Part shown: in pieces, positions 40,984 through 50,727 of the stretch | How the letters are laid out: every line of letters starts with the position of its first letter | Numbering within the stretch: position 1 is the stretch's first letter | DNA from: CAMAXB01 sp964476565 | Lineage (GTDB): Bacteria > Verrucomicrobiota > Verrucomicrobiia > Opitutales > Opitutaceae | Direction: 5' to 3' | NCBI GenBank assembly: GCA_964476565.1 | Contig: CAYZBG010000021.1 | Span: 1 to 64,000, forward strand | Length of the DNA: 64,000 nucleotides | Program-made: the position numbers and the translations under genes | The notes under the pieces: model-generated | The model's database searches: none | What the model saw: only the letters and a program-made list of their open reading frames with translations | What the model was told of the DNA's origin: nothing

Positions 40984-42606
40984 TCACCGCCGCGGCTTGA
41001 AGGTCTCCAAGTGGTATCGGCTGCGGAAATACAGATCCTCCCGGTGGGTCTGCGCCTCCCACAGCTCGCTCAGGCGACGGTCCGACAACAACGGATCCGT
41101 CCCGTCCGTCCGCCGCGCAAAATCGGCCGCCTGCAGGGCGTCGTAGGCCGCGAGCGACGCCACCGTCTCCCGGGTCTCCTTCAGTTCGTCCCGGATGATC
41201 GCCTCGTCCATCAGCGGCTCGAGCGTCTGCGTCAGCCGCTCCACCCCGTCGTCACCGGCGAAGAGCAGGTAGGCATAGGTTTCCCACAGCCGCACCGTGT
41301 CGACGCCGGGGGAAAACATGAATCCGGGCGGATACCCGTCGAGGATCGGATAGAAGGCCTTCACCTCCTCGCGGGGCTGCACGCCGCGGACGGCCGGCAG
41401 CCAGCCCGAGCGGTCGGCGAACCGCTGGTGCGCCGCCTGGCTCGTCAGGTAGCGCAGAAAGTCGATCGCGCGCTCGGCGTTTGGCGACTGCTTCGTCAGG
41501 GCAAAGGCGCCGCGCATCGAGGTATTCGCCTCGGACGGCGGGCCGTACATGTTGGCTCCATAGCGCGGGTGGTCGGTGGTCGGCACCGGTACGGGAAAGA
41601 CGCCAATCTCGAAATCCGCCTGCGCCACCAGGCTGGAGAAGTCCCAGCTGCCGGACGGCATCATGAGGGTGCGTCCCTGCAGAAAGTAGAAGATCGCGGC
41701 GTCGCGCTCGGACTGCAGAAAGCCCGGTTGGAAATGACGGCCGACCTCCCGCACCAGCTCGAAGCCCGCGCGGATCTCGGGCGAGCGCAGGTCCCAGACT
41801 CGACGGAAATAGGCCTCGCGCGCATGGTCGCGCACCTCACCGGCGCCCGTACCAGCTCCGCCCAAGGTGTAGCCCGCATCGACTTGCTCGACCAGGCGCT
41901 GGGTCTGCGACGTGAGCAGGCGGTAGAACAACGCATCGAACGGCGGCACCGGTCGCGCTCCAGCCACCGGATACAAGGTGCGCCCGGTACGCGCCGCAAA
42001 GGCCTCGACCTCGCGGCACAGGGCGATGAAGGCCTCGTAGGTCTCCGGCGGGGCGTCGTTGCCCGTGATTTCACGCAGCAACGCGCGGTTGTAGTAGAGG
42101 CGGATGGTGAAGAGCGTGGTCGGGACCGAATAGTGGCTCAGGTAGAGCGGCCAGTAGGTGGGCGGGTCGGTGAGCGGGGCGATGAACGTGTCCTTCCAGG
42201 GCACACCCGCGAGGTCGGTGCCGGCATTGTAGGGGTTGGGCTGGTTGACCCACGCGTCGATCGGACGGAAATGGCGGAGGATCGGATTGGGGTCATTGTT
42301 GACCAGCTGGATCAGGTCGGGCGCCGTGCCGCCGATCAGCTGGGTTTCCATCCACGAGGCCCACGCCCGCCGCGGGATGGCGATCTGCTCGACCGTCACG
42401 CCCGGGTGCAGCGCCATGTACTCGCGCGCCACCGCATCGAAGGCCTCGCGCAACCCGGGCTCGAGCTGGGAATGGGCGAACCGGATCACCACCGTGTCGC
42501 CTCCGCGATCGCGCTGTGTGCGCTCCCACACGCGCCAGCCGGACAGCACAAAGCACACCGCCACCAAGGCGAAGCCGATCAGGTTCATGGCGCGGCCGGT
42601 CTTCAT
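40984..42606 (-). CDS. ABC-type extracellular solute-binding protein (family 1)
   Basis: A 540-residue sugar-type substrate-binding protein with an N-terminal membrane helix (MNLIGFALVAVCFVLSGW) and no lipobox. The fold markers TVVIRFAHSQLEPGLREAFD, the trapped-ligand-type loop GSWDFSSL and the family ending SPNAERAIDFLRYLTSQAAHQRFA match family 1 solute-binding proteins. No permease or ATPase gene is next to it, so its transporter must be elsewhere. Its start overlaps the stop of the TPR gene (ATGA), so the two are coupled. Confidence 0.88.
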   Translation of the reverse strand: MKTGRAMNLIGFALVAVCFVLSGWRVWERTQRDRGGDTVVIRFAHSQLEPGLREAFDAVAREYMALHPGVTVEQIAIPRRAWASWMETQLIGGTAPDLIQLVNNDPNPILRHFRPIDAWVNQPNPYNAGTDLAGVPWKDTFIAPLTDPPTYWPLYLSHYSVPTTLFTIRLYYNRALLREITGNDAPPETYEAFIALCREVEAFAARTGRTLYPVAGARPVPPFDALFYRLLTSQTQRLVEQVDAGYTLGGAGTGAGEVRDHAREAYFRRVWDLRSPEIRAGFELVREVGRHFQPGFLQSERDAAIFYFLQGRTLMMPSGSWDFSSLVAQADFEIGVFPVPVPTTDHPRYGANMYGPPSEANTSMRGAFALTKQSPNAERAIDFLRYLTSQAAHQRFADRSGWLPAVRGVQPREEVKAFYPILDGYPPGFMFSPGVDTVRLWETYAYLLFAGDDGVERLTQTLEPLMDEAIIRDELKETRETVASLAAYDALQAADFARRTDGTDPLLSDRRLSELWEAQTHREDLYFRSRYHLETFKPRR

Positions 42607-43439
42607 GGTGCCACCGCCGCAGTACCCGACGGCAGCGCCGCCAGGCGTTCGCGTACGAGCAGGACGCGGCCGTCGCGCCCGGCCTCGGCCAGAAACTGTT
42701 CGTAGAATGACCGCGCCTGCGCGACGTCGCCCAGCACCCGCGAGAGTTCGGCAATGCGCAGGATGTTGGACAACCGCCGGACCGGGTCAGTGAAACCGAG
42801 CGCGTGTGCCGCCAAAGCGTGACGGCGCGCCGCGCCGAGGTCGTCCGGGACGTGACGCAGGTAGGCGTGGGTCATGACCGCGTGGAAGTCGCGCCGCGCC
42901 GGGGGATAGGTCAGGCGGCCGGCCCAACCCTCGAATTGTTGCAGCGCGGCCCGTTTCGCATCGGGTGCCGTCACCGCATTGGCCGCAAGCAGGACGATCT
43001 TCACCGCCGCGACCTGGGCCAGCGGGTCGTCGGGATGCTCGTCGAACAGGCGCTGGTAATGCCGGCGCGCGAGCGCGAGGTCCGGCTCCCGTTCGTGCAG
43101 CTCGGCAATCCGGCCAAGAAAGTACCGGGCCTGGCGCGACCAGCCGTCGGGCTCCGCCGCATCCGCCAGCGGAGTGAGCAACTCACGCGCGGCGGAAACG
43201 TTGCCCTGCGTGCGCGGCTGCAGTCCGAGCAGGGCCAACGCGAGCCCCAACCGGGCCTCCCGCGCCTCCGCGCCTCCGGCCGCGAGCCGGCGGGCAAACA
43301 CCTCCCGGGCCTCGGCATGCCGCTGCTCGGTCAATCCGGTCCACGCCTCCGCCAGGTCCGCACCCGCCACCGGATCCGCTCCGCGCAGGACGGCGCAGGG
43401 CAGCATGCTGGTCAGCAAGAGGATAGGGACGAGGCGCAT
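42603..43439 (-). CDS. Secreted TPR protein coupled to the solute-binding protein
   Basis: A 278-residue protein with a signal peptide (MRLVPILLLTSMLPCAVLRG) and TPR-like helix pairs (LGLALALLGLQPRTQGNVSA, ARYFLGRIAELHEREPDLAL, YQRLFDEHPDDPLAQVAA). It ends in a low-complexity tail. It is probably a periplasmic scaffold. It is the first gene of a two-gene unit and overlaps the binding-protein gene by ATGA, which suggests a shared role in substrate handling. Confidence 0.78.
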   Translation of the reverse strand: MRLVPILLLTSMLPCAVLRGADPVAGADLAEAWTGLTEQRHAEAREVFARRLAAGGAEAREARLGLALALLGLQPRTQGNVSAARELLTPLADAAEPDGWSRQARYFLGRIAELHEREPDLALARRHYQRLFDEHPDDPLAQVAAVKIVLLAANAVTAPDAKRAALQQFEGWAGRLTYPPARRDFHAVMTHAYLRHVPDDLGAARRHALAAHALGFTDPVRRLSNILRIAELSRVLGDVAQARSFYEQFLAEAGRDGRVLLVRERLAALPSGTAAVAP

Positions 43440-43718
43440 CGCAAACCGCGGAGGGGTCGCCCGCAGACAAGAGCCCGTACCCCACCAGCTCCATCCTCGA
43501 ATCAGTCAAACCGTTCAACGCGTCCAATCCCGCCGTCATCCGGCCAAAGCACGGAAATTCAAACTGTTCGATTCCCGGCCCGTTTGCGCATCGCGGTCCC
43601 GGGCCTTCCGCTTTCGGCGTTACCCGCCAGCCCCGCCGCCGCCCTACGTCCGGCGCGGGTCCCCCCCAAGCACCCTCTCGCCGGCGTTGGCGCGCCGGAT
43701 CGGGAGAAACCCACCACC
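43440..43718. promoter_or_regulatory. Divergent control region between TPR/binding-protein unit and TonB receptor
   Basis: This 279-base region must hold both promoters. It contains CCGTTCAACG at 43511-43520, shared with the palindrome before the GH28-like gene. No clear -10/-35 pair was found. Confidence 0.35.
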
Positions 43719-46670
43719 ATGAGCACTCCCCAGCAACCCCGGCGGGGTTCGCGTCCGGCCACCCGGCTGACCGCGGCCCTGCTGTCCTCCCTGCCCGTTC
43801 TGCTCGGCGCCCAGACGGCGCCGGCGCCCGCCCCGGCCGAGCCCACGGTGGAATTGTCCCCCTTCCGGGTCGATTCCTCCAAGGACCGCGGCTACCTTGC
43901 CACCAACACCATTTCCGGCACGCGCCTGAACACCGCGATCAAGGACCTGCCGATGCCGATCGAGGTCGTGACGTCGGAGTTCATCCGCGACATCGGCGCC
44001 TCCGATCTGAAGGAGGCCCTCGCGTTCAGTTCGGGCATCTACGGCAGCGACAACTTCACTCAGGACAGCGGTGGCCCGGGCCTGTTCGACTTCTCGCCCT
44101 CGCGTCCGACCAACAAGCCGCTCTCCCAGCTGCCGACCGCGGTCAACATCCGCGGTTTCTACACCGGCACGCAGCTCCGCCTTGGCTTCCGCAACGGCAC
44201 CCAGGTTGACGCCACGGTGCTCGGCTCGCCCGCCGACACCGCCGAGATCGACCGCGCCGAGGTCGTGCGCGGCCCGGCGGCCCTGCTCTACGGCGTGAGC
44301 ACGCTCGGCGGCGTGGTCAACGTCCTGCCCAAACTGCCCCTCGGCCAGCGCCGCTACGAACTCGCGTCGTCCATCGGCAGCTTCGACTTCTTCCGCTTCT
44401 CGGCCGATGCGACCGGCCCGATCCTCGACAACGGGAAGCTGAACTACCGCCTGATCGCCGCCCGATCCGAGACTGGCAGCGAGGTGGACTTCTACAACCT
44501 CGAGAACTCCTTCGTCTCCTTCAAGCTCGACGCCCGGCCGTTCCCGCAGACCAGCGTGCTCGCCGAGTACCGCTACCAGGAGACGGACGAGCGCGGTGTC
44601 GGCTTCAGCGGCGGCGCGCGCGACATCTTCGACAACAACGACGTCACGATCGCCCGCAACCGCTACGGCGAGCTCTTCAACTGGACGCGCGACGGCGGCG
44701 GCCTCTCCCGGCGCACCTTCAACCTCGCCGGTCCCGACGTCGGCGAAGACACCACCAGCTCGGCCTACCTGATCCAGGTCGAGCAGACCCTGCTGGACAA
44801 CCTCCGCCTCGTGGCCGGTTACCAGAAGGCGAAGAGCGATGTCGACACGCTGCGCATCTTCAGCCGCGGCACGGTCTCGGTCACCACTGCCCAGGCCGAC
44901 CAGATTCCCGATGCGGCCGACCGCACCACCTACGCCAACGGCGTGGTCAAGGCGCTCCGCTACGACTGGGACAACGATCCGTTCGAGGTCGACAGCGAAC
45001 AGTACCGGCTCGAGCTCAACTACCGCCTCGAACTCGGCGGCACCACGCACAACCTCCTGCTCGGCCGCCAGAGCACGCGCGACGAGGTCTTCCGCCCGAA
45101 CAACAATCCCACCATCCAGAACGCCTCGACCAACAGCGCCTGGCGCATCTCGGAGTTCCAGAACGTTAATGACTACACGCCGATCCGTTATGACGGCACG
45201 ACCTTCGAGCGCCTGCGCGACACGACCCAGACGAACTGGTTCGGCGGCGACTACCTGGTCTATCAGGGCAAGGCCTTCGACAGCCGGCTGCACGCCATCC
45301 TCGGCGCCCGCCAGGACCGCTTTGCCTCCCGAGTCCTCGACTTCGACTACGTGAACGGCGTGCGCAACGCCGCCCCGACCTTCCCCGACGAGGGTCCGGG
45401 CACGAGCCGGCCCTTCAACGCCCCCAAGCGCAACGGCTATCGCTTCGGCGGCACCGCCCCGACCGAGACCACCTACACCGCCGGACTCAACTTCGCGGTG
45501 CGCAAGGACGTCTCCGTCTATGGCCTCGTCGCCCAGGGCCTGTTCCCCAATCCGGGCCAGCGCAACGGCGCCGCCCAGAACTTCGACGCCGAGAAGACGC
45601 TGTCGAAGGAGATTGGCCTCAAGGTCGACCTGCTCGATGGAAAGATCTCCGGCACGATTGCCTGGTTCCAGATCGAGCGCGAGAACGCCACGTACTTCTA
45701 CAGCAACGCGCCCGCCCCCCGGAACAACTTCGCCCCAACCGTGGCGCCGGGCCAGAACGTCAATAACTTCGACCCGTCCCGCCCGCGCCTGTACGCCGTC
45801 CGCTCGCAGTACTTCCCGGTCGGATACAACGGAATGACCGTCAACGACCTTGGCCAAGCCGTCGGCGCCGGCTACTTCCTCGTCAACTACGACACCCTCG
45901 GCGCCAACGCCGTCGAGCGCGCCGCCCTCGAGGCCGCGTTCGCCGACACGAGCACGACCAACCCGATCGATTACGGCGCCGCCGCCAGCAACACCGCCAA
46001 CAAGGGCCGCGGCTCGGACGTGTCCTACGAAGAGGAGGCCCGCGGCATCGACGCCCAGCTCATCTTCACGGTGAAGCCGAATTGGCAGGTCACGTTCAAC
46101 TACGCCTACATCAACAAGGAGGTCTCGGACGGCTTCACCCTCGTTGACGCGGTCGATCTCAACAACGGCACCAACTACGGCACGGAGTACGACGCCTGGC
46201 TGCTGGAACTGGGCCGCGACAGCTTCAGCGATCCGAAGCGCGCCTCGACCTGGAACCGCCAGAGCCTCGTTGGCCGCACGCTCGACCTCGGGCCCAAGCA
46301 GACCGCCTCGATCTTCTCGAACTACGTGATCGAAAACGGTCCGTTCAAGAATCTCAGCCTGCGCGGCGGCCTGATCTACACCGGCGAACGGCCGACCACG
46401 GTCGACTTCGGCGGCGGCAACACCAACGTCAACTCCCTGCGCACGCCGGACGTCGACGACCGCTACGAGGTGCGCGCCGGCCTCGGCTACAGCCATCGCT
46501 TCGGTGACTACACCTGGCGGTTCAACCTGTCGGTGGACAACCTGTTCGACGAGCAGAAGAACGAGACCGCGGTGACCTACACCCTCGCCAACGGCACCAC
46601 GGCCGACCGGCGCCAGGTGACGTTCTACCGCCCGCGTTCGATTCGCTTCTCGGCCAGCGTAAACTTCTGA
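43719..46670 (+). CDS. TonB-dependent outer membrane receptor
   Basis: A 983-residue outer membrane receptor. It has a signal peptide (LTAALLSSLPVLLGAQ) and then an N-terminus typical of Verrucomicrobiota receptors (TVELSPFRVDSSKDRGYLAT), which probably includes the TonB box. The plug domain covers about residues 65-230 (LPMPIEVVTSEFIRDIGASD, NIRGF, EVVRGPAALLYG). The long beta-barrel ends in Phe (SIRFSASVNF). The substrate cannot be read directly, but the neighbours suggest carbohydrate uptake rather than iron. ATG 43719 is chosen; the frame is open far upstream but overlaps other genes. A strong terminator follows. Confidence 0.95.
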   Translation: MSTPQQPRRGSRPATRLTAALLSSLPVLLGAQTAPAPAPAEPTVELSPFRVDSSKDRGYLATNTISGTRLNTAIKDLPMPIEVVTSEFIRDIGASDLKEALAFSSGIYGSDNFTQDSGGPGLFDFSPSRPTNKPLSQLPTAVNIRGFYTGTQLRLGFRNGTQVDATVLGSPADTAEIDRAEVVRGPAALLYGVSTLGGVVNVLPKLPLGQRRYELASSIGSFDFFRFSADATGPILDNGKLNYRLIAARSETGSEVDFYNLENSFVSFKLDARPFPQTSVLAEYRYQETDERGVGFSGGARDIFDNNDVTIARNRYGELFNWTRDGGGLSRRTFNLAGPDVGEDTTSSAYLIQVEQTLLDNLRLVAGYQKAKSDVDTLRIFSRGTVSVTTAQADQIPDAADRTTYANGVVKALRYDWDNDPFEVDSEQYRLELNYRLELGGTTHNLLLGRQSTRDEVFRPNNNPTIQNASTNSAWRISEFQNVNDYTPIRYDGTTFERLRDTTQTNWFGGDYLVYQGKAFDSRLHAILGARQDRFASRVLDFDYVNGVRNAAPTFPDEGPGTSRPFNAPKRNGYRFGGTAPTETTYTAGLNFAVRKDVSVYGLVAQGLFPNPGQRNGAAQNFDAEKTLSKEIGLKVDLLDGKISGTIAWFQIERENATYFYSNAPAPRNNFAPTVAPGQNVNNFDPSRPRLYAVRSQYFPVGYNGMTVNDLGQAVGAGYFLVNYDTLGANAVERAALEAAFADTSTTNPIDYGAAASNTANKGRGSDVSYEEEARGIDAQLIFTVKPNWQVTFNYAYINKEVSDGFTLVDAVDLNNGTNYGTEYDAWLLELGRDSFSDPKRASTWNRQSLVGRTLDLGPKQTASIFSNYVIENGPFKNLSLRGGLIYTGERPTTVDFGGGNTNVNSLRTPDVDDRYEVRAGLGYSHRFGDYTWRFNLSVDNLFDEQKNETAVTYTLANGTTADRRQVTFYRPRSIRFSASVNF

Positions 46671-46693
46671 CGCCAGCGTCGCGATTCGCCTCC

Positions 46694-46723
46694 ACCCCGG
46701 CCGGCTCCCGGCCGGGGTTTTTT
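46694..46723 (+). terminator. Rho-independent terminator after TonB receptor
   Basis: An 11-base stem (accccggccgg at 46694-46704 with ccggccggggt at 46708-46718) and a 3-base loop run into a T-run. It lies 24 bases after the receptor stop. Confidence 0.92.
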
Positions 46724-46797
46724 GTGTCCAGGCGCGGCGGTGAAAAATCTCTGTTTTTATCCGTCAACTCTCATGGCATCGTACCGTCAGCTTTGAG

Positions 46798-46803
46798 TAT
46801 ACT
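46798..46803 (+). promoter_or_regulatory. Candidate -10 box (TATACT)
   Basis: TATACT lies in an unusually AT-rich stretch (46740-46805) between the receptor terminator and the PmoA/dehydrogenase gene at 46903. No good -35 is visible 16-18 bases upstream. It is the most promoter-like site in this gap. Confidence 0.35.
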
Positions 46804-46902
46804 TTCGCGTCGGTTCCCCGTTTCCCAGTACTTCGTCGGAAGGCCGCCTCTCTCAAATGCCCCGCCGCGGCCGCCGACCACCTCCTTTCTTCGAACGTCA
46901 TC

Positions 46903-49900
46903 ATGCGCCTCCTCCCCTCCGCCTCCCTGGCCAGTCTCGTCCTGACCGCCTGCTCCGCCTTTGCCCATCTCGACGTGCGCGAGGACCGGGAGCAGGGACG
47001 CCTCACTGTCTGGCGCGAGGGCGCGACCGAGCCTCTGATCGTCCAGTCCGCCCGTCCCGACCACCGTCCGTACCTGCACCCGCTCGCCGCCCCCGACGGC
47101 CGGGGCGTGCTCACCGAGTTCAGCCCGGGCCACCACCGGCATCAGACTGGGGTCTACTGGGGCATCACCCGGCTGAACGGTCGCGACTATTTTCACAACC
47201 CGGGCGCCGACCACTGGCGGCGCGTCGCCCTCACCGTTGATCGCGATCACGGCGACACCGTCGCGTGGACCGCCGTCTATGATCTGCTCGGGGCCGACGG
47301 ACAACCGGTGTGGCGCGAGACCCAGCGCTGGGCGGCCCGCGACGGGGGCGACACGTATACCCTCGACCTCGAATGGACCGGTGAGGCGCTCACCGACGTC
47401 ACCATCTCCGAATATGCCTACGGTGGTCTCTTCGTGCGCATGCCCTGGCGGCCCGGCATCGAAGGCTACGCGATCAACAGCACCCGCCAGCGCAACGAAC
47501 GCGCCAATGGCCAGCGGACCACCTGGGTCGACGTCGGCCTGCGGCTCGACGGACGCGACGACCTCGCCCACCTCGCGGTGTTCGACCATCCGGCCAACCC
47601 CGGCTATCCGCTGCCCTGGCGCGTGGACGGCCAGCTCGGCTTCGGACCGAGCCCCGCGACCCTCGGCGACCGGACGCTCACGCGCGGCCAGTCCGAGACG
47701 TACCGCCACCGGCTCTTCGCCTACACCGGTCCGCACGACGACGTGAAGGTGGACGCCGCCTGGCGGGCGTACACCGGCGAGCGTTCCGACAGCGTGCTCT
47801 GGCGCCTCGCACAGGAGGAGAGCCGAAAGGCGGTCTTCCTCACCGGCGAACAGGCCGTGCAGAAGATGACCGTGCCCGCGGGCATGGAGGTGACGCTGTT
47901 CGCCGGCGAGCCGGACATCACCCAACCCATGGCTTTCTGCTGGGACGACCGCGGACGGCTCTGGGTCGCGGAGAACCGGGACTACGAGTCGCGCGGGGCC
48001 GGGTTCTCCAACTCGGGCGACAGCCGCATCGTCATTCTCGAGGACACCGATGGTGATGGAAAGATGGATACACGCAAGGTGTTCCTCGACGGCATCCCCT
48101 TCCCCGCCGCCATCGCGGTCGGATTCGACGGACTCTGGCTGGGCGCCCCACCGAACCTGCTCTTCGTGCCGGACCGCAACCGCGACGACCGGGCCGACGC
48201 CGACATCGAAGTGCGCCTGACCGGCTGGGGCATCCAGGACCGCCACGAGACCCTCAACAGCCTCATGTGGGGTCCCGACGGCTGGCTTTACGGCTGCCAG
48301 GGTTTTGCCACCCGTTCCGAGGTCGGCAAGCCCGCCGACGGCGGCCGCATCTACCGGGCCGGTGAACCCTTCCCAGCCAAGCTCGCCGTGATCGATCCGC
48401 AGTACATCGACGGCGGCGTCTGGCGCTATCATCCGGTCAAGGACCGCTTCGAAGTCGTCGCCCACGGCTTCAGCAACCCGTGGGGACTCGATTTCGACGA
48501 CCACGGGCAGATGTTCATCACCGCCTGCGTCATCCCCCATCTCTGGCACGTCATCCCCGGAGGCATCTATCACCGCCAGGGCGGCCGGCACATCAACCCG
48601 CACGTCTACGACGACATCAAGACGATCGCCGACCACCGCCATCGTTCCGCCCACGGAGGCGCCCGGATCTACCTTGCCGATGCCTTCCCCGCAAAGTACC
48701 GCAACACGATTCTCATGGCGAACATCCACGAGCATGCGCTGCTCGCCGACGTGCTCGAGCCGAGCGGTTCGGGTTACATCGGCCGCCATGGTGAGGACGT
48801 CCTGCTCGCCAACGACCCGCAGTGGGTCGGATTCAGCGTCGAGATCGGTCCCGACGGCGCGGTCTACATCCTCGACTGGCACGACGCCGACATCTGCGGC
48901 AAGGTCGTGGCCAACAAGGACACCGGCCGCATCTTCCGCCTTGCGCCCCAGGGTCTGCGCAGCCCCACCGGCTTCGACCTCGCCGCGCTATCCGACCTCG
49001 AACTGGCGCGGATGCAGACGCATCGCAACGACTGGTACGTGCGTCGCGCCCGCGTGCTCCTGCAGCATCGCGCCACCCGCGGACCCATCGCCCCGGAGGC
49101 GGTCGCCCACCTCGAGGCGTTGCTGCGCGACCCGGCCGCCGCGCCGGTCCGGCTTCGTGCGCTGTGGGCCCTGCATGTGACCGGCAACCTTTCGCCCGAC
49201 CGCCTGCGCGGTCTGCTGGCCGACGCCGCGCCGCACGTCCGCGGCTGGGCGGTGCAGCTGCTCTGCGAGGACGGCTCCCCCGGCGCCGACACCGTGGCGA
49301 CGTTCACCCGCCTCGCCCAAGCCGATCCGTCGCCGGTGGTGCGCCTCGCGCTCACCGCCGCGCTGCAGCGTTTGCCGCACGATCAGCGGTGGGATCTGGC
49401 CGCCGCGCTGCTCGCCCGCGGCGAAGATGCGAACGACCACAATCTGCCCAAGATGCTCTGGTTTGCGGTCGAGCCGCTGGTCGCCGGCGATGCCGCCCGC
49501 GCCCTCGCCCTGACCCACACGAGCCAAATCCCGTTGGTCAATCGCTTCCTCGTGCGCCGCGCGGCCGCCGAGAAAAGTTTCGCCGCGATCGCCCGTCAGT
49601 TGACGGCGGCTCCGGTGGCGGTGCGCACCGACCTGCTCACCGGGCTGCGTGACGGTCTGGCCAGCCTTGGCCGCAATGAACTCGCCACCCCGCCCGGATG
49701 GGACGCCGTCGCGACCAGTCTGGCCGCCGAGGGCGATGAGACCGCCCGTGCGCTGCTGGTCGAGATCGGCCGACTCTTCGGTGATGCCCAGGCCGCAGCC
49801 GCCGCGTTCGCGCGCCTGACCGATCCGGCCACGCCGGCGGCTGAGCGCCGGACGCTCCTTCGCGGCCTCGCAGCCGATGGTTACGCGCCCGTCCTGCCCG

Positions 49901-50676
49901 TGGCCCTCGCCTGGCTCGATGATGCGGAGATGCGCCGCGACGCGCTGCGGGCGCTCGTGTCCTTTGACTCCGCTGCCATCGCGCCAGCCATTCTGACCCC
50001 GTTCACCACCTGGCCCGCCGCCGATCGCAGCGAAGCCGTGCTCACCCTCGCCGCCCGTCGCACCACGGCAACGCCGTTGCTGGAAGCGCTCCGCGACGGC
50101 CGCGTGCCCAAGCGCGAAGTCTCGGCCTTTGCCGCGCGCCAGTTGCAACGGGTGCTCGGGCCCGCGTTCGTCGATTGGTGGGGACCCGTGACACAGCCGG
50201 ACGACGCGCGCCAACAGGAGATCGCCCGCTGGAAACAGGCCCTCACACCCGCTGTGCTCGCCGGCGCCGACCTCCGCCAAGGCCGGGCGATGTTCGAACG
50301 CACCTGCGCGGCCTGCCACCAGCTCTACGATCAGGGCGGCAAGATCGGACCCGACCTCACCGGGTCCAACCGCACCCAGCTGGATTACCTCCTCTCGGAG
50401 ATCATCAATCCCAGCGAGGTCATCCAGGATGCCTACCGCCTCGTGACCGTGACGACGCGCGACGGTCGCACCTTGGCGGGCAACGTGGCCGCCGAAGACG
50501 ACCGCCAGCTCACGCTGCGTCTGATCGGCGAGGATACGCGGATCGAAAAAGCGGACATCCTTTCGCGTGACACCTCCTCCGCGTCGATGATGCCGGAAGG
50601 CCTCCTGCAAACGCTCAGCCCGGACGAAGTCCGCGATCTGATCGCCTACCTGCAGACGGCCGCACCCACTCCCTGA
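46903..50676 (+). CDS. PmoA-like / PVC-type dehydrogenase / HEAT / cytochrome c fusion
   Basis: A 1257-residue exported multidomain protein. A signal peptide (LPSASLASLVLTACSAFA) precedes a PmoA-like (DUF6807-type) domain, about residues 25-290, with PGHHRHQTGVYWG and YFHNPGADHW. Next is a soluble-dehydrogenase propeller of PVC type, about 310-690 (VPAGMEVTLFAGEPDITQPM, WDDRGRLWVAENRDY, a Ca-site-like DTDGDGKMD, NSLMWGPDGWLYG). HEAT-like helices cover about 700-1100. The C-terminal cytochrome c has a CAACH haem site (Cys1135, Cys1138, His1139) and ends FSRDTSSASMMPEG-like. It probably oxidises a sugar or alcohol in the periplasm and passes electrons to its own haem. The substrate is unknown. 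Confidence 0.9.
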   Translation: MRLLPSASLASLVLTACSAFAHLDVREDREQGRLTVWREGATEPLIVQSARPDHRPYLHPLAAPDGRGVLTEFSPGHHRHQTGVYWGITRLNGRDYFHNPGADHWRRVALTVDRDHGDTVAWTAVYDLLGADGQPVWRETQRWAARDGGDTYTLDLEWTGEALTDVTISEYAYGGLFVRMPWRPGIEGYAINSTRQRNERANGQRTTWVDVGLRLDGRDDLAHLAVFDHPANPGYPLPWRVDGQLGFGPSPATLGDRTLTRGQSETYRHRLFAYTGPHDDVKVDAAWRAYTGERSDSVLWRLAQEESRKAVFLTGEQAVQKMTVPAGMEVTLFAGEPDITQPMAFCWDDRGRLWVAENRDYESRGAGFSNSGDSRIVILEDTDGDGKMDTRKVFLDGIPFPAAIAVGFDGLWLGAPPNLLFVPDRNRDDRADADIEVRLTGWGIQDRHETLNSLMWGPDGWLYGCQGFATRSEVGKPADGGRIYRAGEPFPAKLAVIDPQYIDGGVWRYHPVKDRFEVVAHGFSNPWGLDFDDHGQMFITACVIPHLWHVIPGGIYHRQGGRHINPHVYDDIKTIADHRHRSAHGGARIYLADAFPAKYRNTILMANIHEHALLADVLEPSGSGYIGRHGEDVLLANDPQWVGFSVEIGPDGAVYILDWHDADICGKVVANKDTGRIFRLAPQGLRSPTGFDLAALSDLELARMQTHRNDWYVRRARVLLQHRATRGPIAPEAVAHLEALLRDPAAAPVRLRALWALHVTGNLSPDRLRGLLADAAPHVRGWAVQLLCEDGSPGADTVATFTRLAQADPSPVVRLALTAALQRLPHDQRWDLAAALLARGEDANDHNLPKMLWFAVEPLVAGDAARALALTHTSQIPLVNRFLVRRAAAEKSFAAIARQLTAAPVAVRTDLLTGLRDGLASLGRNELATPPGWDAVATSLAAEGDETARALLVEIGRLFGDAQAAAAAFARLTDPATPAAERRTLLRGLAADGYAPVLPVALAWLDDAEMRRDALRALVSFDSAAIAPAILTPFTTWPAADRSEAVLTLAARRTTATPLLEALRDGRVPKREVSAFAARQLQRVLGPAFVDWWGPVTQPDDARQQEIARWKQALTPAVLAGADLRQGRAMFERTCAACHQLYDQGGKIGPDLTGSNRTQLDYLLSEIINPSEVIQDAYRLVTVTTRDGRTLAGNVAAEDDRQLTLRLIGEDTRIEKADILSRDTSSASMMPEGLLQTLSPDEVRDLIAYLQTAAPTP

Positions 50677-50684
50677 ACCATGCC

Positions 50685-50711
50685 CCCTCGCCGACCGTAA
50701 GGCGGCGAGGG
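50685..50711. terminator. Hairpin between convergent genes
   Basis: Arms ccctcgccg (50685-50693) and cggcgaggg (50703-50711) pair exactly with a 9-base loop. It lies between the stop of the fusion protein (plus) and the stop of the lipoprotein gene (minus), so a shared terminator is likely. There is no T-run. Confidence 0.5.
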
Positions 50712-50727
50712 CCAAGCAGGTCGGATC

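Noticed and set aside
42804..43718. In-frame N-terminal extension of the TonB receptor
   Set aside because: It runs antisense through the TPR gene and has no domain; ATG 43719 is followed by a normal signal peptide.
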